Assembly (NCBI RefSeq): GCF_014207605.1 | Contig: NZ_JACHHI010000001.1 | Location: forward strand, 124,001-188,000 | DNA length: 64,000 bases | Direction: 5' to 3' | From: Negativicoccus succinicivorans | GTDB lineage: Bacteria; Bacillota; Negativicutes; Veillonellales; Negativicoccaceae | In this document: positions 28,464 through 37,288 of the stretch, piece by piece | How the letters are laid out: the number at the start of each line of letters is the position of its first letter | How positions within the stretch are numbered: position 1 is the stretch's first letter | Program-made: the position numbers and the translations under genes | Notes under the pieces: generated by a model | The model's input: only the letters and a program-made list of their open reading frames with translations | What the model was told of the DNA's origin: nothing | Databases searched by the model: none

Positions 28464-28546
28464 GAATGAATTATGTAACATGAAATTAATTTAGTAGAAA
28501 CTATTACATTAAGCGCTTCATGCGCTTTCAAGAAAGGCGGAACAAG

Positions 28547-29827
28547 ATGTTTATCGACCGCGCAAGAATTTTAATAGAATCAGGTTCCGGCGGCAACGGG
28601 ATGAGCAGTTTCCGTCGTGAAAAGTATGTACCCAAAGGCGGCCCGAGTGGTGGTGATGGCGGGCACGGCGGTGCTGTCATTTTACGTGCAACGCGCAACA
28701 TGAACACGTTGATTGATTTTCGCTATCGCAGGATTTTCAAAGCAAAACCGGGTGAAAACGGGCAATCAAGCAATAAATTCGGAAAAGATGCCAATGATTT
28801 ATACATTGATGTTCCCTTGGGAACATCTGTGTATGATGATGAAAGTGACAAGTTGTTGGCCGATTTAGTAGCGGACGGCGAAGAGTATGTTGCACTTAAG
28901 GGGGGACGCGGTGGCCGCGGAAATGCGCGCTTTGCTACCAGCGCCAATCGGGCACCAAAATTTGCGGAGCAGGGGGAACCGGGACAGGAACGTTGGTTGC
29001 GTTTGGAATTAAAAGTTTTAGCCGATGTGGGAATTATCGGGTATCCGAGTGTGGGTAAATCCTCACTGATTCGTAAAGTATCCGCCGCTAAACCGGAAGT
29101 AGCCGCGTATCCGTTTACTACACTTACGCCGAGTTTAGGTGTCGTTCGTTTGGATGAAGAGAGACAGTTTGTAATGGCCGATATCCCCGGCCTCATCGAA
29201 GGTGCCAGCAAAGGTGTCGGCTTAGGACACCAGTTCTTACGTCACGTGGAGCGCAGTAAAGTGTTGTTGCACATGGTGGATATCACTGGTTCTGAAGGGC
29301 GAGATCCATTAGAAGATGTTGAAATTATCAACACCGAACTGGCATTATATAGTGATCTGCTGCCCCAAAAACGCCAATTAATTGTTGCGAATAAAATTGA
29401 TGCTTTGTCCGACGTTGAAGAACTGAGGAATTTTACGAAAATACAAACAGAAAAAGGGCGCGAGGTTTTTCCTATTTCCACTGTGACCGGCGAAGGGATT
29501 CCCGCATTGCTGCAGCGGACCTGGGAAGTTTTGCAAGAGGTCGCAATGGAAGCGCAGGAAGAGCCGGCCGTCATTGATGAAGCGATATATGATGAAACAC
29601 CGCAACCCGATTTTACGGTGACGCGTGGTGATGATGCTGCTTATGAATTACATGGTCGACGGATCGAACGACTGGTTGGTATGACAAATTTTGACGATGA
29701 TTACTCCGTATTGCGTTTCCAAAAAATTTGGCGCTATATGGAACTTGATGAATTTTTGCGTGAGCATGGCGTGAAGCAAGGCGACACCATTCGCATCGGT
29801 GAAGTAGAATTTACTTTTGAGGAGTAA
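28547..29827 (+). CDS. obg: GTPase Obg (CgtA)
   Basis: 426 residues from ATG 28547 after AAAGGCGG; an upstream start at 28520 is unsupported. Gly-rich Obg domain (1-158; GGPSGGDGGHGG), G domain with G1 GYPSVGKSS and G3 DIPGLIEG, and the Firmicute-type C-terminal OCT domain (about 345-426). A ribosome-associated GTPase needed for 50S assembly and growth control. Usually linked to rplU-rpmA; here those genes are absent and it heads a yhbY-proBA-nadD run. A small hairpin, AAGCGC/GCGCTT at 28511-28527, lies in the leader. Confidence 0.96.
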   Translation: MFIDRARILIESGSGGNGMSSFRREKYVPKGGPSGGDGGHGGAVILRATRNMNTLIDFRYRRIFKAKPGENGQSSNKFGKDANDLYIDVPLGTSVYDDESDKLLADLVADGEEYVALKGGRGGRGNARFATSANRAPKFAEQGEPGQERWLRLELKVLADVGIIGYPSVGKSSLIRKVSAAKPEVAAYPFTTLTPSLGVVRLDEERQFVMADIPGLIEGASKGVGLGHQFLRHVERSKVLLHMVDITGSEGRDPLEDVEIINTELALYSDLLPQKRQLIVANKIDALSDVEELRNFTKIQTEKGREVFPISTVTGEGIPALLQRTWEVLQEVAMEAQEEPAVIDEAIYDETPQPDFTVTRGDDAAYELHGRRIERLVGMTNFDDDYSVLRFQKIWRYMELDEFLREHGVKQGDTIRIGEVEFTFEE

Positions 29828-29829
29828 TT

Positions 29830-30126
29830 ATGCTAACAAATCAGCAGAAAAAATTTTTACAAAAATTGGCCATGAACATAGATCCGGTGGTACAAATCGG
29901 TAAAAACGGTTTGGAGGACACAGTCATTGAAAGCGCGCGTAAGGCCATTGCCAAACGCGAATTGATTAAGGTTAAAATCCATCAGAATTCGCCGGCGGAA
30001 AAAGAAGAAACAATGAATGTGCTAGCGTCTGCGTTACATGCTGAAAAAGTACAACAGATCGGTGGGACAGGTGTGTTTTTTCGCGCGAAAGAAAAAGACT
30101 CCAAGATTGAGTTGCCTGAGTCATGA
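29830..30126 (+). CDS. yhbY: YhbY-family RNA-binding protein (CRM domain)
   Basis: 98 residues, a single CRM domain with the conserved GKNGL loop near residue 23 (VVQIGKNGLED) and a C-terminal GGTGVFFRAKE strand. YhbY associates with pre-50S ribosomes. Placed directly after obg (2-nt gap), another 50S factor, and overlapping proB by 4 nt. Confidence 0.93.
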   Translation: MLTNQQKKFLQKLAMNIDPVVQIGKNGLEDTVIESARKAIAKRELIKVKIHQNSPAEKEETMNVLASALHAEKVQQIGGTGVFFRAKEKDSKIELPES

Positions 30127-31244
30127 ACCGGGACTTTCAGGCTGGTAAACGCATTGTTGTGAAAGTGGGCAGTAGCTCTATCACACATGAAACCGGCATT
30201 ATCGATCTGGCTAAGATTAATGCGCTGGTGTATGATCTGGCAACGCTTGCCGCGGAAGGCTATGAAGTGGTTTTAGTGTCTTCCGGCGCTGTTGCGGCAG
30301 GGATGCCGGCATTGAAAATGATTGAACGGCCGCAGCGCTTAGAAGAAAAGCAAGCTGCGGCAGCGGTCGGGCAAGGACTCTTAATTCATATGTATGAGGC
30401 AGCGTTTCAGGCTTATGGTATTACCGTGGCGCAAGTTCTTTTGACCAAAGGAGACTACTTACATCCGCGGCGATATATGTATGCGCAACGAACATTGCAC
30501 TCTTTGTTGCAATTTGGTGCTTTGCCGATCGTCAATGAAAACGATACGATTGCCGTCGATGAATTTAAGGTTGGCGACAATGATAATTTGGCAGCGATGG
30601 TCGCGAGTATTATCGGCGCGGATATGCTCATTATTTTATCGGATGTAGATGGTCTGTATACGGCCAATCCGATGACAGATCCTGAAAGTACACTTATTTC
30701 TGAAATTACGCAGATTACGCCGGCGGTTTTGGCATTGGCACAGGGCACAGGGAGCAATCGTGGAACCGGCGGCATGCTTACTAAACTGGAAGCGGCAGAT
30801 ATTTGTATTCATTCGGGCGTCCATATGCTCATTTGTGCATCCGATGAGCCGCATGTAGTAACGCGTGCCGTACATGGAGAAAACATCGGCACTTGGTTTA
30901 AAGCACGTAAAGTCCATCCCCAAATGCGTAAACGACAATTACTGTTTGGTACGCAGATGAAAGGCACACTGTTTGTGGATGAAGGTTGTAAAGAGGCTAT
31001 TTTGCAACATGGTTCCAGCATTTTACCGATCGGTATTATCGGGGTCGAGGGAACGTTTGAAGAAGGTGACGGCGTTTCAATTCGCTACCAAGGACAGGAG
31101 ATCGCTCGTGGAACAGCTGCATTAACCAGTGAAGAATTGATGCAGGTCAAGGGTGTACATTCAGCTGATATTGAAAAACGATTGGGATATACGCCGCGCT
31201 TTTTGGTTGCGGTGCACCGAGACAATTTGGTGCGGAAGGGGTAA
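30123..31244 (+). CDS. proB: Glutamate 5-kinase
   Basis: 373 residues: amino acid kinase domain (about 1-255; KRIVVKVGSSSIT, VLVSSGAVAAGM, NENDTIAVDE, GTGGMLTKLEAA) plus a C-terminal PUA domain (about 280-370). First step of proline synthesis, ATP-dependent phosphorylation of glutamate; normally inhibited by proline. One nucleotide separates it from the proA start. ProC is not in the window. Confidence 0.96.
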   Translation: MNRDFQAGKRIVVKVGSSSITHETGIIDLAKINALVYDLATLAAEGYEVVLVSSGAVAAGMPALKMIERPQRLEEKQAAAAVGQGLLIHMYEAAFQAYGITVAQVLLTKGDYLHPRRYMYAQRTLHSLLQFGALPIVNENDTIAVDEFKVGDNDNLAAMVASIIGADMLIILSDVDGLYTANPMTDPESTLISEITQITPAVLALAQGTGSNRGTGGMLTKLEAADICIHSGVHMLICASDEPHVVTRAVHGENIGTWFKARKVHPQMRKRQLLFGTQMKGTLFVDEGCKEAILQHGSSILPIGIIGVEGTFEEGDGVSIRYQGQEIARGTAALTSEELMQVKGVHSADIEKRLGYTPRFLVAVHRDNLVRKG

Positions 31245-31245
31245 T

Positions 31246-32484
31246 ATGCGAGCGGCAGACTATGGAATGCGTGCACAGGCGGTCAAAAATCATTGCGCAA
31301 GCTTGACTACGGAAACTAAAAATGAATTGTTACGTGCTCTCGCAGAACGTTTACAAGTTTCGATGGCCGAAATTCTGGCGGCTAACGAACAGGATCTTGC
31401 CGCTACTCATGGACTTTCCAGTGCAATGCAGGATCGGTTGCGTTTAACTGCCGAACGAATTGAAGCGATCGCACAGAGCGTAGAGCAGGTAGCAACATTG
31501 CCGGATCCGTTAGCTGATGCACAAGAAAAACGTATCTTTACAAACGGTCTTACTCAATATAAAGTCACCGTTCCTTTTGGTGTGATTGCGATTATTTATG
31601 AAGCACGTCCTAACGTAACGATTGATGCGGCGGCGTTGGCTTTGAAATCGGGCAATACGGTGATTTTACGAGGTGGCAAAGAAGCGCAACATACAAATCT
31701 GGTGTTGACTCAATGTGTGAGGGACGTTTTGCACGACGCCGGGTTGCCGGAAGATATAGTACAATATGTTCAGACTACCGACCGCAGCCTGGTGGGAGAA
31801 CTTCTACGGGAGCGTTCCACCATTGATTTGGTGATTCCCCGCGGTGGACGTGGTTTGATTCAGTTTGTGCTGGAAAACAGCACGGTTCCCGTCATTGAAA
31901 CCGGAAGCGGCATTTGTCATGTATATGTGGATAAAGCGGCGGATCCGATGAAAGCAACGGCGATTGTAATGAACGCCAAAACCCAACGGCCCTCGGTTTG
32001 CAATGCACTGGAAACGTTGCTGGTACACCGTGCTGTAGCGCCGCAGTGGCTACCTGTTATAGCAGAAAAACTTACTGCAGCAGGAGTGGAGCTGCGGGGG
32101 GATGAAGCAACATGCCGATACGTTTCCGGATGCAGGCCGGTTACCGCCGAGGATTGGGCGACCGAATATAATGATTTGATTCTGTCCGTTAAAGTAGTAG
32201 ATGATTTGGATGCTGCACTTGCTCACATTGCGAGGTACGGTACGCGCCACAGTGAATGCATTATCAGTGAAGATAGGCATGCCATCGAACGTTTCTTACG
32301 CGAAGTCGATGCGGCAGCAGTGTATGCGAATGCTTCCACGCGTTTTACAGATGGTTTTGAATTTGGCCTGGGCGCGGAGATCGGGATCAGTACGCAAAAA
32401 CTACATGCACGCGGCCCTATGGGATTGGAAGCTTTAGTGACATATAAGTATTGTCTTTACGGTACAGGACAAGTAAGGTCCTGA
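31246..32484 (+). CDS. proA: Gamma-glutamyl phosphate reductase
   Basis: 412 residues from ATG 31246 after GGAAGGGG; a longer frame from 31153 runs inside proB and is not used. Aldehyde-dehydrogenase fold: PFGVIAIIYEARPNVTIDAAALALKSGN, IPRGGRGLI, and the catalytic Cys in RPSVCNALETLL. Converts glutamyl phosphate to the semialdehyde with NADPH. Overlaps a small ORF at its stop codon (TGATG). Confidence 0.96.
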   Translation: MRAADYGMRAQAVKNHCASLTTETKNELLRALAERLQVSMAEILAANEQDLAATHGLSSAMQDRLRLTAERIEAIAQSVEQVATLPDPLADAQEKRIFTNGLTQYKVTVPFGVIAIIYEARPNVTIDAAALALKSGNTVILRGGKEAQHTNLVLTQCVRDVLHDAGLPEDIVQYVQTTDRSLVGELLRERSTIDLVIPRGGRGLIQFVLENSTVPVIETGSGICHVYVDKAADPMKATAIVMNAKTQRPSVCNALETLLVHRAVAPQWLPVIAEKLTAAGVELRGDEATCRYVSGCRPVTAEDWATEYNDLILSVKVVDDLDAALAHIARYGTRHSECIISEDRHAIERFLREVDAAAVYANASTRFTDGFEFGLGAEIGISTQKLHARGPMGLEALVTYKYCLYGTGQVRS

Positions 32485-32615
32485 TGTTGCGTAGATGGAA
32501 GATTTGGTGGAACTATCACCTCAGAACTGAAAAAGGTCGTCATGATGCCAAAGAATACATACTGCTCATCGTTTTTTTGGTACTGTTGATTGTGATTTTG
32601 GGGATAGGAAGATAG
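32484..32615 (+). CDS. Small single-pass membrane protein, 43 residues, unknown function
   Basis: ATG 32484 overlaps the proA stop (TGATG), and AAGG at 32475-32478 sits 5 nt upstream. The product begins MLRRWKIWWNYHL, with four Arg/Lys and three Trp in the first 14 residues, continues with a charged stretch, and ends in one hydrophobic helix (about residues 26-42, LLIVFLVLLIVILG). It stops 3 nt before the nadD start, so it fills the proA-nadD gap completely. Position, coupling and amphipathic layout argue that it is translated. I know of no family match; a positive-inside single-pass protein is all that can be said. Confidence 0.55.
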   Translation: MLRRWKIWWNYHLRTEKGRHDAKEYILLIVFLVLLIVILGIGR

Positions 32616-32618
32616 CTT

Positions 32619-33236
32619 ATGACAATGCCGCAACGAATCGGAATTTTCGGTGGGACATTTAATCCCATTCACCTTGGCCATTTAGTAATCGCGGAAGCGG
32701 CCTGGCAAGAATATGACTTGGCTAAAGTGGTATTTGTTCCGGCTTCGCATCCACCGCACAAACAGCAAGACTCAGATGTCGCGCCGAATGAGCTGCGATA
32801 TGAGATGGTGCGTTTGGCGATCGCCGACAACCCGCATTTTGACATTTCCGATGTCGAATTGCGACGTGAAGGACTGTCTTATACGGTAGACACGTTACGG
32901 TATTTTCACACGCAATATCCCGCCGGCACCGAATTTTATTTCATTATCGGTACGGATACATTGGAACAATTACCGACCTGGAAGTACATAGATGAATTGA
33001 TTGAATTATGCCATTTTGTGAGCGCGTTGCGGCCTCATTACCAGGTCAACCGGGAACATCTTACGGAACGATTTGGGGATTTGGCGCAAACTCGCATCCA
33101 TTATTTGGCAACGCCGCAATTGGAAATTTCCGCGACAGATTTGCGCAGGCGTCTTTGCAGAGGTCAGTCTGTACGCTATTTAATGCCGGACCCCGTACGG
33201 CGCCGGCTGACAGAAAAGGGAATTTATGACTGTTAA
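32619..33236 (+). CDS. nadD: Nicotinate-nucleotide adenylyltransferase
   Basis: 205 residues. GIFGGTFNPIHLGHLVIA near residue 7 (nucleotidyltransferase HxGH motif) and ISATDLRRRL near the C-terminus. Makes nicotinate adenine dinucleotide in NAD synthesis. GGAAG lies 7 nt before the ATG. Overlaps yqeK by 11 nt; nadD-yqeK-rsfS linkage is common in Firmicutes. Confidence 0.96.
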   Translation: MTMPQRIGIFGGTFNPIHLGHLVIAEAAWQEYDLAKVVFVPASHPPHKQQDSDVAPNELRYEMVRLAIADNPHFDISDVELRREGLSYTVDTLRYFHTQYPAGTEFYFIIGTDTLEQLPTWKYIDELIELCHFVSALRPHYQVNREHLTERFGDLAQTRIHYLATPQLEISATDLRRRLCRGQSVRYLMPDPVRRRLTEKGIYDC

Positions 33237-33813
33237 AACAGTTTCCACGAAAGAACTTCGTAAAAAAATGAAAGAATTACTTTCCGAGAAGCGATATCGT
33301 CACTCTCTGGGAGTAGCTCACACGGCAAGCGTTCTGGCGCAGCAATTCGGCGGCGATCCCAAACAGGCGGAACGCTGCGGCCTGGTTCACGACTGTGCAA
33401 AAGAAATGTCACTTACAGAAATGCAGGAGTTATTGGCAGATCAAAAGCAACAAATTTCGCCGATGATGTGGCATATGCGCAGCTTACTGCACGGTCCTGC
33501 AGGTGCTGTATACGCAAAAAATAATTTCGGTTTTACGGACCCTTTAGAATTGGCCGCCATTGCGTATCATACTACGGGGCGAGAGGCGATGAGCCATCTT
33601 GAATTAATTATATTTGTAGCCGATTACATTGAACCGACGCGTGAATATGACGGTGTTGAACAGATCCGCGCAATAGCCAAAACGGACTTGCGCAAGGCTG
33701 CTTTAGCGGGTATCGATTCGACTATTCGTCATCTTTTGAATTTGGGACAGGAAATTTATACGCCGACAGTAGACGTGCGTAATTATTTAATAAAGGAAAC
33801 GCAGCACGCATGA
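33226..33813 (+). CDS. yqeK: YqeK family HD hydrolase (symmetrical Ap4A hydrolase)
   Basis: 195 residues. HD-domain metal ligands are visible in SLGVAHTASVLA and LVHDCAKEMS; the second half contains YHTTGREAMS and FVADYIEPTR, both typical of YqeK. Family members cleave diadenosine tetraphosphate to two ADP. ATGA overlap with the LCP gene. Confidence 0.92.
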   Translation: MTVKTVSTKELRKKMKELLSEKRYRHSLGVAHTASVLAQQFGGDPKQAERCGLVHDCAKEMSLTEMQELLADQKQQISPMMWHMRSLLHGPAGAVYAKNNFGFTDPLELAAIAYHTTGREAMSHLELIIFVADYIEPTREYDGVEQIRAIAKTDLRKAALAGIDSTIRHLLNLGQEIYTPTVDVRNYLIKETQHA

Positions 33814-34727
33814 ATGACAAAAGAATAAAGCATCCGCAGCGGCGACGTAAGAAACGCAGAGGTTGGCGTTGGCGGTTAAAATGGATGGTCATCTTGTTGC
33901 TCTTTTTGTTTTTGATCGGTGCAGTATATTGGTTCGGACAGCAAAAAGCACCTGGTAACGCCACGAAAGAGCTGGAGCAAGGAACGGCAGATACACCGAT
34001 TTATATTTTGGCAACGGGGATTGACCAAAGCGACCCGAAAGCGGCGGATACCATTATGCTCGTTGCCGTTAACTTTCAAAAACAAACCGCGGCCGTGATT
34101 TCCCTTTTCCCAAATATGGGAACACCTACCGAAGACGGACATGTACCGCTTTTAAAAGATGCGTATACGGCGGGCGGGATAGCAGCATTAAAAGAACAGG
34201 TAGAGCGCTCATTTCAGATTTTTATTCCCTATTATGTGACACTTGACGAAGCACATTTTGCATCTTGGCTTGATACTCGGGGCCCGGTATCACTGTATGT
34301 GGAAAAAAACATGGAACACGATGACGGCGTGACTACACCGATTCGCTTGGCACAAGGCTATCAGGAACTCGACGGTAAGCAAGCGGTTGCCTACTTACGT
34401 TATCGCGACGATGTTGCCGGTGAACTGGGGCGTACCCAGCGTCAGCAACGATTTTTGAAAGCATATCTTGCGCAATTGCAAAAGCAATATAGTTGGGTAA
34501 ATTACATGTATACGTATTTTTCGTGGCATCACTTCGCTAGCAATATTTCGGCCGGTGACGGAGCGAAGCTGGTGTATGAATTGACGAAAATGCCACCTGA
34601 AAACATTGCTTTTTACATCGTACCGGGAGAACCGCAAACAGCAGGAGAAATCCATTACTGGCAGGTAGATCCGATTGGCAGTCAAACGTTGATCGGCAAA
34701 ACCTTGACTACGAATATGGCGGAATAG
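33810..34727 (+). CDS. LytR-CpsA-Psr (LCP) family protein with divergent active site
   Basis: 305 residues. Basic N-terminus (KRRGWRWRLKW), one membrane helix (about 31-49), then an external LCP domain: ADTIMLVAVN, YVTLDEAHFASWLD, LDGKQAVAYLRYRDDVAGELGRTQRQQRFLKA. LCP proteins attach wall polymers to peptidoglycan from lipid-linked precursors. The usual SIPRDT-type segment, whose Arg/Asp contact the pyrophosphate, here reads SLFPNMGTPT, so a catalytic Arg appears to be missing. The later RYRDD and RTxRQQ motifs are kept. Function may be altered. Confidence 0.82.
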   Translation: MNDKRIKHPQRRRKKRRGWRWRLKWMVILLLFLFLIGAVYWFGQQKAPGNATKELEQGTADTPIYILATGIDQSDPKAADTIMLVAVNFQKQTAAVISLFPNMGTPTEDGHVPLLKDAYTAGGIAALKEQVERSFQIFIPYYVTLDEAHFASWLDTRGPVSLYVEKNMEHDDGVTTPIRLAQGYQELDGKQAVAYLRYRDDVAGELGRTQRQQRFLKAYLAQLQKQYSWVNYMYTYFSWHHFASNISAGDGAKLVYELTKMPPENIAFYIVPGEPQTAGEIHYWQVDPIGSQTLIGKTLTTNMAE

Positions 34728-34739
34728 GAAGGAGATAAT

Positions 34740-35093
34740 ATGGAAATTAAGCAATTAACGGAACAGATTGTAACCTTACTGGAAAGCAAAAAAGGCAAAC
34801 AAATCAAAGTTTTAAATATGGAAGGCATCACTGCCTTGGCCGACTATTTCATTTTGGTAAATGCAGGTAATAAAAAGCACTCACAGGCATTGGCTGACGA
34901 AGTAACTAAGTTGTTAACTGATAATAATGTGGAACTTTTGCGAGAAAACGGATACCGTGAAGGAACCTGGATTTTGCAAGATTTCGGATCGATTATTGTC
35001 CATATTTTTGTGCCGGAAGAACGCACTTACTATGATTTGGACACAATGTGGGGAGACGCCAAAATTGAGCAGCAAATCAGCGGGGCCCAATAA
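34740..35093 (+). CDS. rsfS: Ribosomal silencing factor RsfS
   Basis: 117 residues, DUF143/Iojap fold: GITALADYFILVNAGNKKHSQALADE, then REGTWILQDFGSIIVHIF and YYDLDTMWGDA. It binds ribosomal protein L14 and blocks subunit joining during starvation. Preceded by GGAAGGAG. The S1-protein gene starts within its last 29 nt. Confidence 0.95.
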   Translation: MEIKQLTEQIVTLLESKKGKQIKVLNMEGITALADYFILVNAGNKKHSQALADEVTKLLTDNNVELLRENGYREGTWILQDFGSIIVHIFVPEERTYYDLDTMWGDAKIEQQISGAQ

Positions 35094-35946
35094 CGTAACG
35101 CTAAAAGAAAACACACTTGTCTCTCTTAAGGTCGCGCGTACCGGTGAACTGGGAGCTTTTTTGGATGCCGGCACCGGAAATACTTCGGATGATATTCTGT
35201 TGCATCATGATCAACAAACGGCTCCGGTCGAAGTGGGAGACATTGTTGATGTTTTCTTGTATCATGATCCCAAAGGCAGGTTGACCGCAAGCATGCGCTT
35301 ACCCCGCATTCAGCCGGGCCAAATTGCATATGCTGAAGTAATTCAACGGACGCGCTTTGGAGCATTCGTTGATTTGGGAACCGAGCGCGGTATTTTTTTG
35401 CCGTTTGCCGAAATGAAAGGAAATCTCCAGGAAGGTGATCGTGTTTGGATTCGCCTTTACGAGGATAAATCCGGTCGACTGGCGGTGAGCATGGATGTAG
35501 GTTTAGCCATGCAATCCATTGCCAAACCCAGCGAAGGGATTGAACGAGGCGATGAAGTGACGGCGGCGATTTATAATATTACCGCCGACGGAGCATTGGG
35601 AATCACGCCGCAAAAATATTTGGTCTTTATTCATCGCGATGAATGGGACCACACGATTTTGGTAGGAGAAATGGTCAAGGCTCGGGTTACGTTCGTGCGC
35701 GAAGACGGTCGCTTGAATGCCTCGTTACGAGCGCAAAAAGAAACGGCCATGACCACGGATGCGGCCACGATCCTTGCCTATTTGGAGGCGCGCGGTGGCG
35801 TCATGCCGTATACGGATAAGACCGATCCTACAGTGATTCGCCGACAGTTTAAACTCAGTAAAAGTGCGTTTAAACGTGCGCTCGGGCACTTAATGAAACA
35901 GGGAAAAATTACGCAAGATAATGCGCAGACACGCTTAGTGGAGTGA
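35065..35946 (+). CDS. S1-domain RNA-binding protein (CvfB/YitL family)
   Basis: About 293 residues when started at TTG 35065, which follows GGGGAG (35049-35054); a start farther upstream at 34927 would overlap most of rsfS and is unlikely. Three to four OB/S1-like repeats: residues about 12-75, 80-145 (AYAEVIQRTRFGAFVDLGTERGIFLPFAEM), 150-215, then a winged-helix end (RRQFKLSKSAFKRALGHLMKQGKI). CvfB-family proteins bind RNA and affect virulence or stress genes in other Firmicutes; the role here is unknown. Confidence 0.82.
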   Translation: MSSKSAGPNNVTLKENTLVSLKVARTGELGAFLDAGTGNTSDDILLHHDQQTAPVEVGDIVDVFLYHDPKGRLTASMRLPRIQPGQIAYAEVIQRTRFGAFVDLGTERGIFLPFAEMKGNLQEGDRVWIRLYEDKSGRLAVSMDVGLAMQSIAKPSEGIERGDEVTAAIYNITADGALGITPQKYLVFIHRDEWDHTILVGEMVKARVTFVREDGRLNASLRAQKETAMTTDAATILAYLEARGGVMPYTDKTDPTVIRRQFKLSKSAFKRALGHLMKQGKITQDNAQTRLVE

Positions 35947-35949
35947 ATT

Positions 35950-37287
35950 ATGAAGATTGTGATTATCGGTGCCGGCAAAGTGGGATACACGCTTGCCCAG
36001 CGCTTGACGGAAGAAGATCATGATGTCATCCTCGTAGATGAAAATTCCGAGCGGATTGATTTGATTCGCAGTTATCTGGAAGCCATGCTAATGGTAGGCA
36101 ACGGAGCTAATCCCGGCCTGCTTATGGATATCGGTATGGAAGATACGGAACTTTTTGTTGCGGTGACCGATCGTGATGAAGTAAATCTTTTATCCTGCTA
36201 TATTGCTAAGCAATTGGGAGCGACACAAACCATTGCCCGTGTTCGTGCCAAAGAATACATCCTGCAAAATAATAATCCGGCGTTGGCTTCACTTGGTCTG
36301 AATCTCGTTATTAACACGGAAATGGTTACTGCCAATGAAGTAATGCAGATTATCAAGATGCCGAATGCCTTGGATGTTGAAAACTTTGCGAATGGCAAAG
36401 TTAGACTTTTGGAAATTAAAGCACGCGATAATGAAGACATGTTGGGTAAACGAATTCGCGACTTGGAAATTCCCGATAAGGTTCTTATCGGCGGAATTTT
36501 TCGGCATGGACGTATGATCATTCCGAACGGTGATGATACGCTTCAAATGCTTGATAACGTTTTCTTCCTTGGCGAACGCAAAGCGATCGAAGGGCTTGAA
36601 GAAGAACTGGCGACGACTCGTACGCGAATCCAAAATGTTTTGCTGGTGGGCGCAGGACTGGTTGGCCGTAATTTGGCTATTCTTTTAGAGAGAGCCGATT
36701 ATCATGTCAAAGTTATTGAAAAAGATTATGAGCGCTGCGAGCTCCTTTCGGCGGAAACCGACAACGTGATCGTCATTAATGGTGACGGCACTGATGTCGA
36801 TCTTTTGCGTGACGAGGAAGTGGGCGATTATGATGCGATTGTTTGTTTGACCGATGATGATAAACTCAATTTACTCGTCGCATTAATGGCACGTCATTTT
36901 GGTGTTCAACGAACTCTTGTACGTGTCGGACGACCCGAATACATAGACTTGATGGAACAAGTTGGGATCGATATCGTATTTTCGCCGCGTTTACTGACTT
37001 CGAACGAAATTTTACGACAGATTCGCAAAGGGGAAGTGCTTTCCATCAGTAGTTTTGAGGACTCGAAGGCGGTTGCTTTGGAATTGAAAGTAACCGAGCA
37101 AAATCCTCTTGTGCATCGTCCGTTGGCGGAAATTAATTTGCCGGGGACAACCTTACTGGCAGCTATTGTTCGCGGTGAGGAAACGATAGTACCAAATGGA
37201 CGTACGGTGTGTGAGCCGGGCGATCAAATTGTACTATTCACACTGCCGGAATATAGTGATGCGGTAATTTCGTATATGGAAGCATAG
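35950..37287 (+). CDS. trkA: Trk potassium uptake regulatory subunit TrkA
   Basis: 445 residues with two RCK modules, each with a Rossmann NAD-binding half (IGAGKVGYTLAQRLTEEDHDV at 4; VGAGLVGRNLAILLERADYHV near 235) and a TrkA-C half. It gates the membrane channel TrkH encoded 1 nt downstream, in response to nucleotide binding. Start 3 nt after the S1-protein stop. Secure. Confidence 0.95.
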   Translation: MKIVIIGAGKVGYTLAQRLTEEDHDVILVDENSERIDLIRSYLEAMLMVGNGANPGLLMDIGMEDTELFVAVTDRDEVNLLSCYIAKQLGATQTIARVRAKEYILQNNNPALASLGLNLVINTEMVTANEVMQIIKMPNALDVENFANGKVRLLEIKARDNEDMLGKRIRDLEIPDKVLIGGIFRHGRMIIPNGDDTLQMLDNVFFLGERKAIEGLEEELATTRTRIQNVLLVGAGLVGRNLAILLERADYHVKVIEKDYERCELLSAETDNVIVINGDGTDVDLLRDEEVGDYDAIVCLTDDDKLNLLVALMARHFGVQRTLVRVGRPEYIDLMEQVGIDIVFSPRLLTSNEILRQIRKGEVLSISSFEDSKAVALELKVTEQNPLVHRPLAEINLPGTTLLAAIVRGEETIVPNGRTVCEPGDQIVLFTLPEYSDAVISYMEA

Positions 37288-37288
37288 T

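Noticed and set aside
28511-28527. Hairpin before obg as a terminator
   Set aside because: Six-base-pair stem without a T tract, located in the leader; the real terminator of the preceding operon is at 28419-28463.
34927-35064. Long N-terminal extension of the S1-domain protein
   Set aside because: It would lie inside rsfS with no family similarity; the family begins at the NVTLKENT region.
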